Shown here piece after piece: positions 1-9,459 of a stretch of DNA of 64,000 nt (the first letter of the stretch is position 1; each line of letters opens with the position of its first letter). Below the pieces are notes generated by a model. The model made no database searches and was not told the origin of the DNA. It saw nothing but the letters and a program-made list of their open reading frames with translations. This DNA comes from Byssochlamys sp. IMV 00236 (lineage: Eukaryota > Ascomycota > Eurotiomycetes > Eurotiales > Thermoascaceae), in the NCBI GenBank assembly GCA_001931875.2, contig MSJH02000827.1:186001-250000 (forward strand), written 5' to 3'. A program made the translations under genes and the position numbers.

Positions 1-598
1 AGAAGACGCGCGCATCATGCGGACCGAGACTCAGCGTGAGGGCTGCTAGTTGTCCGAGACAACGCTCTGTCTCGCCTGGGCTGTTTGTCGCTGCGATGGG
101 GAGGATGAGTGGTGGGTTAACGCAGCGGAGGATGCCGTCTTCTTCCTCCTGTACAAAGATAGCATCACAGACTAACTCGACATTAAAAACAGAGTTCGGA
201 CGAGATGGCACGCGTTGCGCGATCACGATCCATGTATCGTTCAGTGATGGATGCGGGATGATACTTGGATTGATCGCCTTGTAGTGCGGGCCGAAGTCGA
301 TGGTGAAGTATTTCCCCGTCCGGGTCGAGATGGAGAAGACTTCGTGATGGGTGGATGGAGGTGTAGAAATAGGGCCAGGTTGTGATTGATATTCAGAATT
401 CTGTTTGCTGGGTGGAGGAGTATCGAACGTCTGTCCTAGCCATACTCTCCCTCCATTTTCCCCATATCCATCATCACCGCTCCTAACGTTACCCCGGGTC
501 CGCGCCAAAAACCATCCATCATAAAACCCGAGACTTAAGATAACGAGAAAAAGAAATGTTCCGATCAAGACCACAAGACGTCTTTCGCGGACCAACAT
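1..598 (-). CDS. Type II membrane protein, N-terminal part (cut by window edge)
   Basis: An open reading frame runs on the minus strand from the ATG at 596-598 to the left edge with no stop, so only about 199 N-terminal residues are visible. The start is followed by a short basic stretch and then a hydrophobic segment (LVVLIGTFLFLVILSLGF, about residues 8-25). This predicts a type II signal anchor with the rest in the Golgi or outside. A low-complexity Gly/Pro/Ser stem follows, and then an ordered region with motifs such as KYFTIDFGPHYKAINPSIIP and a closing LSLGPHDARVF. That arrangement resembles a Golgi glycan enzyme. I do not recognise the family with certainty, and function is unassigned. 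The neighbours (acyltransferase-3 and OCH1-like glycosyltransferase) fit a role in glycan biology, but that is inference. Confidence 0.7.
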   Translation of the reverse strand, partial: MLVRERRLVVLIGTFLFLVILSLGFYDGWFLARTRGNVRSGDDGYGENGGRVWLGQTFDTPPPSKQNSEYQSQPGPISTPPSTHHEVFSISTRTGKYFTIDFGPHYKAINPSIIPHPSLNDTWIVIAQRVPSRPNSVFNVELVCDAIFVQEEEDGILRCVNPPLILPIAATNSPGETERCLGQLAALTLSLGPHDARVF

Positions 599-1236
599 GG
601 TCTGTCCAGGAGAGGAGTGGTCTGCAGAGCCAGAAAGTCAAGTCGTGGTCATCAGGAACGTGGACGGATCGGTGGCGTTGATAGAAAATAAGATGAAAAT
701 GAACAGTGCAATACTACATGGAACAAAGAGACTAGACTTACTGTCATGGGATGGAATCAGGGTAGCATTTACGCTATTTTCTGGCTTAGATTAGGCACAT
801 ACTTGGCTCGGAATTCGATCTTCTTCTGACCGTTCTAAAGAGACCTGCAATTGCCGAGGGGATGTCAGTGCGGGGAAACGGCCTTCCACATCATTTGCTC
901 CTTTATAGACGATTCGTCAGTGCTGAAATGTGGATTTTGGAATTTTCTCTCGTGTGGACGTATTTTAATCAGGTCTGTTATATACACTTGAAGCTGGGTA
1001 CGTGCCGCGTAGCAATTTATGCAACGTTTCTGTAGATACTCTACACTACCCTTAAAGGACAGATTATAAATGGAGTAATAAATATTGATAAGCCCTTCTA
1101 GAACGCCTTTTTACCTGCTTCGTCGTTCTATTTGCGTCAAAAAGGGTCCAAAAGTGTCATTCACCCAGGCTGTGAGGGCCAACAGAATGAAACCGAAGAC
1201 CATGTATATCATACTATAATGGATTCTCAGACTACT
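599..1236. promoter_or_regulatory. Intergenic: upstream of truncated gene, downstream of acyltransferase
   Basis: This is the promoter and 5' leader side of the minus-strand gene at 1-598 and the 3' side of the acyltransferase that ends at 1237. A 65-codon open frame at 597-794 has no family features. I see no other gene, repeat or recognisable site. Confidence 0.6.
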
Positions 1237-2685
1237 CTATGATTTATCAGATTCCTGCGGCAGCATTGCCCGATACAGCCACTGCGAGAATCGGACGCTA
1301 GGCTCATCGAACAGTTTCGTCGCTATCTCCGCAAGCCATAGAGTGAGCGGCAGAAGAATCAGATGCGGTAAGAGGAAACTCAACTCCAGACCGAGGGGAC
1401 CGGTCTTTGGGAGCTCGAACCGATTCACCCATCCCTTTGGAAGGCTGATCGCATGAGACTCCCTGGTCCACCCGGTAGCAGCATAGAGTCTGTCACCGAG
1501 AATCCAGAGAACAGGACCATGAACTAAGTAGAGAGAGAATGAGATGCGCCCCAGATACTGGTTGAATCGCAGCTCGAAGAAGCTCTTCAGCCACGGAATA
1601 TGGCGGATCGAGGCCACGAGGAAGATAGCCGCCCAGAACAGATAGAACCATTTATAGTCGAAGACGGCCTGTGGCTTCAAGAAAGAGAGATAGTACCAAC
1701 CCGGAGAAGCTCTCAGAGCAGACAGATCGGACGAGTGCGCCGGAACTCCTCCAAGGTAGACACTAATTGCAAAGAGAGTGTAAAAGATTTGTTCTTTGCA
1801 AGACTCCAGTCTCAAGAAGAAACGAGGCAGGTCATCATTGGCGGCAAGCAGGTCGAGGTCAGAGAGAAGCATGCCCGCAACAAACATGCCACAGAACCAG
1901 CCATCGGCAATGTAGAGGAAGTAGACTATCAGTGCGACCTGGCATAGCAATCGCGCGTTCCTCCTTAACCTCGAAAACGCCAGGAGTGAGGTATAGATAA
2001 CGATAGAGCCTCTGAACTCGACCGGAATTGACCATGAATGGAAGTTGTATGAGAACCAGGGCTCACCACCTGTGCGGAAGACGAAGGTGAAGTTCTTGAA
2101 CTCCACGTACCAATTCCATACCTCTTCGCCATAGGTTGCTCGAGGCTCTGGCACCGCCCAGATCCCAAATGCGTGCCATATGCTGATGTAGACAAAGGTC
2201 GTACAGATCACCGGGATATGAAGGCGAAGCCAACGACGAAATAACGCAGATGCCAGATTATCGCTCAACTTGCGATATTCCCCCGCGTTGATTAGCATCC
2301 ACGGCTTCGCCGAGAGCACGTATCCAGACAGTACGAAAAAGACGCTGACAGCAAGGTGTCCGCCATTGAAGAAAGTTCGCACTCCTGGGAGAGTCGCGAA
2401 ATAATATTGCTTTTCGTAGCCGAACGCGTTCTCGAAGATCTTCTCTCCAGCATCATGCGCCCATAGCTCATGATGTTGCCAATAGACCAGGAAGGCTGCA
2501 AATCCTCGCAGACCATCAAGATATCCTGTTCGTCCCAGCTGTCTGCTGCGACCCGCAGATTTTGTCCAGAAGGCTGGTCGGATCAGATCAAGACCCCATG
2601 AAGTTGCGCGCACGTAAACACGGGGCTTCCAATCCGCCTTCGCCTCCTCCCAGTTCCCCTTCTCCAACAAGCCGTTAGTAGTCAT
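1237..2685 (-). CDS. Acyltransferase-3 family membrane protein
   Basis: Single-exon 482-aa protein. After a soluble N-terminus of about 50 residues comes the hallmark YLDGLRGFAAFLVYWQHHE, in which the invariant RG and the following His are the usual signature of acyltransferase family 3 (OafA/NolL-like). About ten hydrophobic segments follow, including GGHLAVSVFFVLSGYVLS, YFLYIADGWFCGMFVAGML and YLGRISFSLYLVHGPVLW. These proteins transfer acyl groups, usually acetyl, to sugars or other small acceptors across a membrane; the acceptor here is unknown. The start is the first ATG in frame, and the length matches fungal members of 450-520 aa. It is divergent from the GT32 gene and tail-to-head with the truncated membrane protein, which suggests a glycan-modifying neighbourhood. 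Confidence 0.9.
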   Translation of the reverse strand: MTTNGLLEKGNWEEAKADWKPRVYVRATSWGLDLIRPAFWTKSAGRSRQLGRTGYLDGLRGFAAFLVYWQHHELWAHDAGEKIFENAFGYEKQYYFATLPGVRTFFNGGHLAVSVFFVLSGYVLSAKPWMLINAGEYRKLSDNLASALFRRWLRLHIPVICTTFVYISIWHAFGIWAVPEPRATYGEEVWNWYVEFKNFTFVFRTGGEPWFSYNFHSWSIPVEFRGSIVIYTSLLAFSRLRRNARLLCQVALIVYFLYIADGWFCGMFVAGMLLSDLDLLAANDDLPRFFLRLESCKEQIFYTLFAISVYLGGVPAHSSDLSALRASPGWYYLSFLKPQAVFDYKWFYLFWAAIFLVASIRHIPWLKSFFELRFNQYLGRISFSLYLVHGPVLWILGDRLYAATGWTRESHAISLPKGWVNRFELPKTGPLGLELSFLLPHLILLPLTLWLAEIATKLFDEPSVRFSQWLYRAMLPQESDKS

Positions 2686-3652
2686 TGACGGATGGCTTTA
2701 TTCTGCGATCCGATAAGGCTTTTCCAAGATACCTTCGGTTAAGGCTATCCCTTCTCAGAGTTGTCCCGCTGCTATAGAAACGATCACATTTAAGACAGAA
2801 ATCGAAGTGAGAATAGGCCGATGGGTCTCGACGCAAGCAGCTCCAGGGAGCTCCACGAGAATTGACAAGAGCCGATCTCAATGATCAGCCCAGTCTGCAC
2901 CCCTCTGATCAGCGGAAATGTCGTTGCTGTACATGTACCGAGTCCAACGATCCCACTCTAGGATCTAAGACCGGCTTTCCTCGGAAAAGAGATGAGGCGA
3001 CACGCTACATAGTTTCTGGGACATCTGGAACAGAAATAGCCCCTCATCACATGTGGTTCGCGGTGCATCTTCTCCTGTTATCTATCCAAAACCATAAGAA
3101 CTTTTTCACTGCTGCCGAGGCTTGAGTTTACCCCGCTGTCAACCCCCAGTCTATACCCCAGGTTTAAAACGGGGTTTAGTCTGATTAGGCTCAAATAAGC
3201 TTCATCGAACCGCCAATTGACTTTGCGTCTTTTAGTTCTAGGGGCCAGAACGGTCACATTCGGCTTCGGAATTGCTGCAGTAGCTAAACATCACCAGTCA
3301 GCGCAGAGGAAAAGCGAAGAGGGTAGCACTGGCATCCTACGCCACGTCTGTTTCCCTTCACCCAGGAACGAGTGCGCTCCTCTAGAATGCTAGACAGCCT
3401 TCCATCCTACAGCTAGACTGCGTTGGCGTCGGTCATGTTTCCAATTCAGTATGGAAGGGCTCCCGGCTGCTCACAATTCGTACCACACGATGCGCCTCTA
3501 ATGTCACAGGCCCACTCGAGATTATGAGATGAGGTTCACTTTCCCAAGCACTCCTAGACCCTACTTTATGGATTCCGTTGTGAATTGATTCCGAATTTCC
3601 GCAGCTGGGTGTGACCGGGTTGAAGCTTTCGTTCACAAAGAAATGCCTCGAG
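2686..3652. promoter_or_regulatory. Divergent promoter region, acyltransferase / GT32
   Basis: About 970 bp separate the two divergent starts. Short open frames on both strands (for example 2862-3125 and 3433-3744) have no family features. I see no clear TATA box or other site that I would defend. Confidence 0.5.
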
Positions 3653-4897
3653 ATGTATTTTCGTCTCAAGGCATCTACCGGGCGCATGTTCACAGAAAAA
3701 TTCACCGCCGATACAAGGATGCAGGCGAATACTTCGAGGTACAATGGCTACCTGCCCAAGCAGATTCGGAGAATCTTCCCCGCCTGCTTGGCCTGCCTCT
3801 TCATTGTCTTATACCTCTCTATCGTGGGACCCTTTGGCGAGTTCGACAGCGAAAGACCCTTTAGGTCTGTTGCAGCCACAGGAAGATTCCCTCAGAAGAT
3901 ATGGCAGACGTGGAAGGTCGATTCGCTGAACTTCGAAGATCGCGACCTAGCGCTTGCCCGGAGTTGGACGTCCAAAAACCCGGAGCATAGATATGAGGTC
4001 CTGACGGACCAGAACGATCTCTATTATGTCGAGACGCATTTCGGACCGGAGGGTCTGAATCGACCCGACATAGTATATGTATACCGATCGCTAACTGCGA
4101 AGATCGTCAAAGCGGACTTCTTACGGTATCTAGTCATGTACATGGAAGGAGGAGTCTATGCCGACATTGACGTCGAAGCACTGCGTCCCATCGATCGATT
4201 CATCCCGGAACGATACAAAGAGGCAGATATCGACATGGTCATCGGAGTAGAGGTTGATGAACCCGAGTTCAAGGATCACCCAATTCTGGGCAGCAAGTCG
4301 CGCTGCTTCTGTCAGTGGACTCTAATGTGCAAGCCCCGGCTGCCGGTCATGTTGAGACTGATCGAGAACATCATGGCCTGGCTCCATGACGTCTCTAGAC
4401 GTCAGGGAGTGCCTATTTCAGAGATCAAATTGGATTTCGATGAGGTGATTAGCGGTACAGGGCCTTCTGCTTTCACCGATGCTGTTCTGGCCGAGATGAG
4501 TGAACGGACCGGCCAGGCAATCATCTGGGATACCTTTCACAACATGCATGAATCTAAACTGGTAGGGGGGGTCTTAGTCCTCACTGTTGAAGCATTTGCG
4601 GCCGGCCAAGGCCACTCGGACTCGGGAAATCACAATGCCCGCAACGCTCTTGTGAAGCATCACTACCACGCTTCATTATGGCCTTCCAACCACCCCCGAT
4701 ATAACCATCCGATGTACGGTGAGGTCGAAAGATGCAACTGGAATCCGGCTTGTGTGAAGGAATGGGACGATAACACAGCGGCCTTTGACGCTCTGCCGCC
4801 GGAGGAACAAGAGAAACAGATCGCCATCAAGCATGCACTGGAAGCTGCAGCGCAGGCCAACCAGCAGGCCGCAGAAGCTCAATCACATCCACAATAA
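3653..4897 (+). CDS. OCH1-like glycosyltransferase (GT32, DXD sugar-binding)
   Basis: Single-exon gene; 414 aa from the ATG at 3653. In-frame ATGs at 3686 and 3719 are alternatives, and 3719 would place the anchor nearer the N-terminus. A type II signal anchor (RRIFPACLACLFIVLYLSIV) precedes the catalytic part. FPQKIWQTW is the typical GT32 entry motif. FLRYLVMYMEGGVYADIDVE carries the DXD motif (D171-I-D173) that binds nucleotide sugar and metal. The family includes Och1/Hoc1 alpha-1,6-mannosyltransferases of the Golgi, which start the outer chain on N-glycans, but filamentous fungi have several paralogues and the true substrate cannot be told here. The C-terminal 30 residues are Ala/Gln-rich and probably not structural. 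Confidence 0.88.
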   Translation: MYFRLKASTGRMFTEKFTADTRMQANTSRYNGYLPKQIRRIFPACLACLFIVLYLSIVGPFGEFDSERPFRSVAATGRFPQKIWQTWKVDSLNFEDRDLALARSWTSKNPEHRYEVLTDQNDLYYVETHFGPEGLNRPDIVYVYRSLTAKIVKADFLRYLVMYMEGGVYADIDVEALRPIDRFIPERYKEADIDMVIGVEVDEPEFKDHPILGSKSRCFCQWTLMCKPRLPVMLRLIENIMAWLHDVSRRQGVPISEIKLDFDEVISGTGPSAFTDAVLAEMSERTGQAIIWDTFHNMHESKLVGGVLVLTVEAFAAGQGHSDSGNHNARNALVKHHYHASLWPSNHPRYNHPMYGEVERCNWNPACVKEWDDNTAAFDALPPEEQEKQIAIKHALEAAAQANQQAAEAQSHPQ

Positions 4898-5693
4898 CGA
4901 GACTTTGCAAGAGCAGATGGGACCCTATAATGATGGTGAAATGCGCGAAACAGGACCTTATCGATTCTTTCCTTTCAGAATTAGACCTGGACTGTCCATT
5001 GAGGCAGTCACACGAGTTCAATATAGGAAGTCAATACAGGAAAGGAGTTAAATGGTTGTTATAGGAAGAATGCCACATGGTAATTGCTGGCAGGTACGCT
5101 TGTACCCAAGGTTGCACATATATATAGTCCGAGTTTCAAATTGGTGATGGTTAACGGGGTAATGTGTGAGTGTTTATATTAACAAACTGAGTTTCTCGAC
5201 ATGTCTGTGGGCGATAATATGATGCTGTTAAATTCTCTCATCTCCTCATGAGGCTGGGAGGGGCTCATAGTTACCTAATCTCGTTGCTGTAATTGCGTGC
5301 GGTAATTTATGCTCTGTTCCGGTCAATACCTTAGAAGTCATTATCGGTAGACTGCGGGAACCATGAAACTCTCTAGTGTAGCTGGGATAGATATTGCCCA
5401 TAAACAAGGCGTAGAGCTTTGAGGTTGGATGCTGATGACCTGTGAAGCTGCAGCTTTCTCTCTTTTAGGGTATACTGCATCACGTGAGAGAGGTTTCTAG
5501 GGCAGAAAATGCACGTGGCAGATCCGGGGTTTAGGCGGCGACGTCACCGGCGCAGCAAGCATCGTGAGATGCCTGAGACCAACGCGTTGCTTTTCTCCAT
5601 CCACGTCCTGCGCTGAGGTGATATCTCTAGTTGAATGATCTCCTTGTTTTAAGTAGCTGGCCTGCTTAGACACCGATTAACTACAACTCAAAG
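4898..5693. other. Intergenic, GT32 3' side and SNARE promoter
   Basis: This stretch contains the GT32 3' flank and the SNARE upstream region. No protein-coding or RNA feature is supported. Confidence 0.55.
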
Positions 5694-6516
5694 ATGGCCT
5701 CCTCGTCGAAACCATCGAATTCCTTGCTGTAGTATGTCCATCCTGCCTATATCCCCGTCTCGTAACCCGACATTAAGCTGACAAACAATCAAAAGCTCTT
5801 GCGTAGCACATAGGACAACTATCTTAGCAGAGCATTCCGCTCCTGGAAGCTCATCCACCGCGGCTTCCTCCCTCGCATCAATCATCCTACCCAAGATCTC
5901 TCATGACAAGCCGCAAAAGCTCACCTATACTCATGACCGCCTTTTCGTGCACTACGTCGCCGACTGTCCTTCAGGGACCAGTGAAGATGGAGGGCAGCAG
6001 CAGGAGATCTCATCTTACGCGCCTCTGAGCTACCTTGTTGTCGCAACGGCGGAGCAGGGTCGACGCATTCCGTTTGCTTTTCTTCTCGAGTTGAAACGCA
6101 AGTTCCTCTCCGCGTATCCACCATCTGCCACCGACTTTTCCACCCTCCCAGCGTACGGATGTGCCTCTTTCAATGCTGAACTTCGATCTCTCCTCCAAAC
6201 ATACAACACCGCTCCACCATCAGACTCGCTCGCCTCTGCCCGGCGCGAGATTGACAATGTCCGCGACATCATGACCGCAAACATCGAACAGGTGCTAGAG
6301 CGTGGCGAGCGAATCGACCTGCTCGTGGACAAAACAGATCGATTGGGCGGTAGTGCGCGCGACTTCCGCATGCGCAGTCGCGGCCTGCGAAGACGGATGT
6401 GGTGGAAGAATGCGAAACTGATGGTCCTTCTCGTCGTTGTAGTGATATTCCTGGTCTATCTTTTTGTCGGCATGGGATGCGGATTGCCGGCATGGGGCAA
6501 ATGCACTGGTCATTAA
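5694..6516 (+). CDS. Longin R-SNARE, VAMP7/Nyv1-like synaptobrevin
   Basis: Two exons, 5694-5731 and 5796-6516, joined across a 64-nt GT..AG intron; 252 aa. The short first exon is needed to give the longin start (MASSSKPSNSLLY joined to SCVAHRTTILAEH), which matches VAMP7-type N-termini. The longin domain covers about residues 10-140. An R-SNARE motif follows, with the zero-layer Arg at R182 in VLERGERIDLLVDKTD, then a basic juxtamembrane segment (RRRMWWKNAKL) and a transmembrane anchor (MVLLVVVVIFLVYLFVG). It ends in a short luminal tail. It should act as the R-SNARE for fusion with endosomes or vacuoles; yeast Nyv1 is the functional counterpart for vacuole fusion. The splice phase and the conserved residues across the junction make the model firm. 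Confidence 0.92.
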
Positions 6517-8231
6517 GCTTGATCCTCCTCAGCATATCTTGAAAAAAAAAAGAAAAAAGAAAAGCCAAACACACGCCTCGAAGCCAGGCTGGCTCATGTT
6601 GGCACTTATACCCCTTAAGGAGTGGCCAGGTCATATACCCCCGCCGCATCGACTGACATCTCTCTCTTCACCCGCGCTTGAGCACAGTCTACCTGGTTTT
6701 ATCTTATTCCTGTACACGACATGCACGTTCTCGGGACCTTTAGCATGCGGTACGATATTGTCTCTATGCGAACTATGTACCATTGTATAGTTTCGGGAAA
6801 CCCGGCGTCTTTCTTGCTTCCATGTATCGATCGACTAATGCGACTGAGCAATGTATACCTTAGCATCGAATCAAATTGAGCAAACCAGTATTCTGTTTCA
6901 AATACCAAAGTGTGTCTGAATTCCTTACTTGAATTAGTATCTGGTATCTCCTACGTGACTGTCTTTGGACTTGGCACAAATACCTAGATATAGATAGAAA
7001 CTTTATCTCTCACAATGTAGACATATACCTATACGATACCTATTTACTTTTCTACTGGATGGTGTAACCGGCCGCTCCACGACACCCACTCAACAGCATT
7101 GACGGTGAAAGAGCTCTTGCGCTGAAGTGGTGGTCCACCGTCAAGTTTATCGACACAATCCTGTAGTAATAGAAGTGGCCGTTGAGAGACCACTCAACGT
7201 GACGGAGTTTGACCATGTCCGCGCTATCGAGTAATGGGTAAGAGACGAGTTCAAGCAGGCCTTTTGGCTGAGGGAATCGCTTGATGTGCCATATTACGAT
7301 TCTCAAGAAGTCTGCCATGTAGACACTCGAGTTGCTGTCCTACGCTGGCACGTACAAAAGACAGTCAAAAATTCACTGAAAACAAAATATCCATTCTAGA
7401 TATGTCTTACGAGACTAACTTCCTACTGAGTTGAAGAATGTCTCTCACCATCAAACCCACGCCCTCATTGAAAATCTCGGGGTAAGTCTGCAGATGAGAT
7501 CTTCGAACCGAGAACCGTCTTTGACAGTCTCTTGAGTTCGAGATTGGGGTTCTTCTGCGCCAGCCGTATACCACTTCAACCATTGATGTAACCATTCTCA
7601 GAAGAGAACGGGGTTGATGCGGAGATAATACTGGCGCATCTGCTGGTTTGGGTTTGGTATCCACCCAGATAGGTTCGAGTGAGGACGGTCCCAAATTGTG
7701 CTTCCAGGGATGGAGTGCAACGGAAATCCGGGCAAACGACTACGAGGCAGACGGGCGCATGTGGGAGGTGTGACACGCGAGACAGCAGATCCGAGGGGTT
7801 GTGTTGGAGTCGTAGGGTTGAGGGTAACGTGCACTTGGGGCCAAAGAAAACTCTGCTGCTCGAGGCCAAAGGGTGGGAAACTGGGGGAGACATGGCATCC
7901 GCAATCCGAGTCCTGCGTATGGTTAATAGCGTAACGTCGGAAGACATCATGGCAAGACTTGAACATCAGGAAAGTTTGAGCTCTTTTGAGATTTAGCTGT
8001 AGCTCTGACGGGCGGTACCTATGCATTAAGGCGGAAAAGATGACGCCGATAACAAAACGATCGCCAACAACCAACCAGCCTGAGCCCGCTTTTCCCGTCC
8101 ATCACACCAGGGGCTCGTCCTGAAACGAAACGCCGCCTGGATGCAGGCTTCTTCTCATTTTTATGGTTCCCACAAGACTCCATCCATGAGTGCCATTGCA
8201 ACATCAAAGGAAAACAATCATATCCACACGT
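6517..8231. other. 1.7-kb intergenic stretch, no supported gene
   Basis: This holds the SNARE 3' flank and the rpl26 3' flank. A minus-strand open frame at 7052-7318 (88 codons, containing HVEWSLNGHFYYYRIVSINL) reads more protein-like than chance and may be a fragment of an old gene. I find no partner exon or family. Other frames here (7407-7694, 7598-8074) overlap in several phases and look like noise. Confidence 0.45.
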
Positions 8232-8908
8232 TTAAGCAGAAGCCTTGGCCTTGGCTCTCGCCTCACGACCCTTGCCGATGCGCTCGAGGATGCTCTCACG
8301 GTCCTTGTCGAGCTTCAGCTTGCTGATGACGACCTTGGAGGGGTGGATGCCGATGGGGACGCTCTGGCCGTTGGACTTCTCGCGGACGACACGCTCAACG
8401 TGGACGACGTATTTGAGACGGTAGACGCTGGTGATCTTGCCCTCACGGCCCTTGTTGGAGCCACGGACGATGGTGACCTCGTCGTCCTTGCGGATGGGCA
8501 GAGCGCGGACCTGGCACACACATGTCAGATTCAAATCTCCAAATCACAATTTTGTTCTTGTTTCCACGGTCCAACTCTGGGCGCTTTGTCGATACATCGA
8601 TAGAGAAAGTGCCGTGTGGGAAAGGCGATAATGGGTGAAATAGCGTACATTGTACTTCTCACGGAGTTCCTTGCTGAGAGGAGCGCTCATGATGACACGG
8701 CGCTCGCTGGAAGGAGCACTGAAGTGCGCCTTGCGCGACTTCCGCCGCGAGTGGGCGATTCCTAACCGTTCAAAACTCATCAGTATCTTCGCAATCGTTG
8801 GTCGTTTTCAATAGTAGTTTAGATTCGAGATCGACGTTCGTAGCTGCAACAAGGGGAGAGCGAGACAGAGACAGGAACTGAAGACACACCTCGTTCGATG
8901 ATAGTCAT
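8232..8908 (-). CDS. rpl26: 60S ribosomal protein L26 (uL24)
   Basis: Three exons on the minus strand: 8908-8890 (19 nt), 8761-8649 and 8510-8232. Introns are 128 nt and 138 nt, and all four splice sites are GT/AG. The product is 136 aa. The body is unmistakable: [31 protein letters not shown], then the KOW segment [20 protein letters not shown], and a Lys/Arg-rich tail. It is a core protein of the large ribosomal subunit near the exit tunnel. Exon 1 encodes only MTIIER plus one base, which is common for ribosomal protein genes. The N-terminus therefore reads [14 protein letters not shown], less like other L26 starts than the rest, so exon 1 is the least certain part. It is transcribed divergently from the large C2H2 gene. 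Confidence 0.93.
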
Positions 8909-9459
8909 CTTTGCAGAGCCTGGTTGTCGATGTGCAAAGGGGCTCTGGGAAAGGGTCGTGGTGCACGTTGTCGTCGTGGTCGTCGGAGGACTCTTTTCGC
9001 GGAGCTCGAAATGTCGAGCCGAAAATGTGCGTCAGGCCGAGTGTGCGTCACATGACCGTCCCGCTTAGCCTAGGGTTGGCGGCTCTGCCGTGATTGGCCC
9101 GTTCTCCGCGCGTTCCATCTTGCTCGCGCGCGCTATGGGCTATCAACCTTAGCTATCTCGTGAATCTCTACGGAGTCCCGTATTAATCACCATTCTGCGC
9201 CTCGAGGATTCAGGGTGACGACCGTGTCAGCGTCACGACACGCTTAGTGTCCTCAGCGCAGCTACTTCCACGACCCAGAGTCGCTATCGCGCAGTCAAGA
9301 GGCACTATGATCGTCGCGCCATCAGCTCCTGGCAATCAGATTACTTTGTCGCATCGGTTGCCCAGGCAGAACACCGCGGTAGGCTAAACTGATGTGCTTT
9401 GTATAGCTGCTATTTGTTGTTCTCGTTCTAACGATAAATAGTCAAAGTGACCTCAGATC
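8909..9459. promoter_or_regulatory. Divergent promoter, rpl26 / AT-hook C2H2 gene
   Basis: A 551-bp shared upstream region. It contains an ATTGG (inverted CCAAT) at 9093-9097, about 185 bp from the rpl26 start. CCAAT boxes are common in fungal promoters, but one 5-mer is weak evidence. No gene is seen. Confidence 0.5.

Noticed and set aside
7598..8074. 158-codon minus-strand open frame with overlapping frames on both strands
   Set aside because: No domain, no splice partner, and the competing frames are equally plausible.
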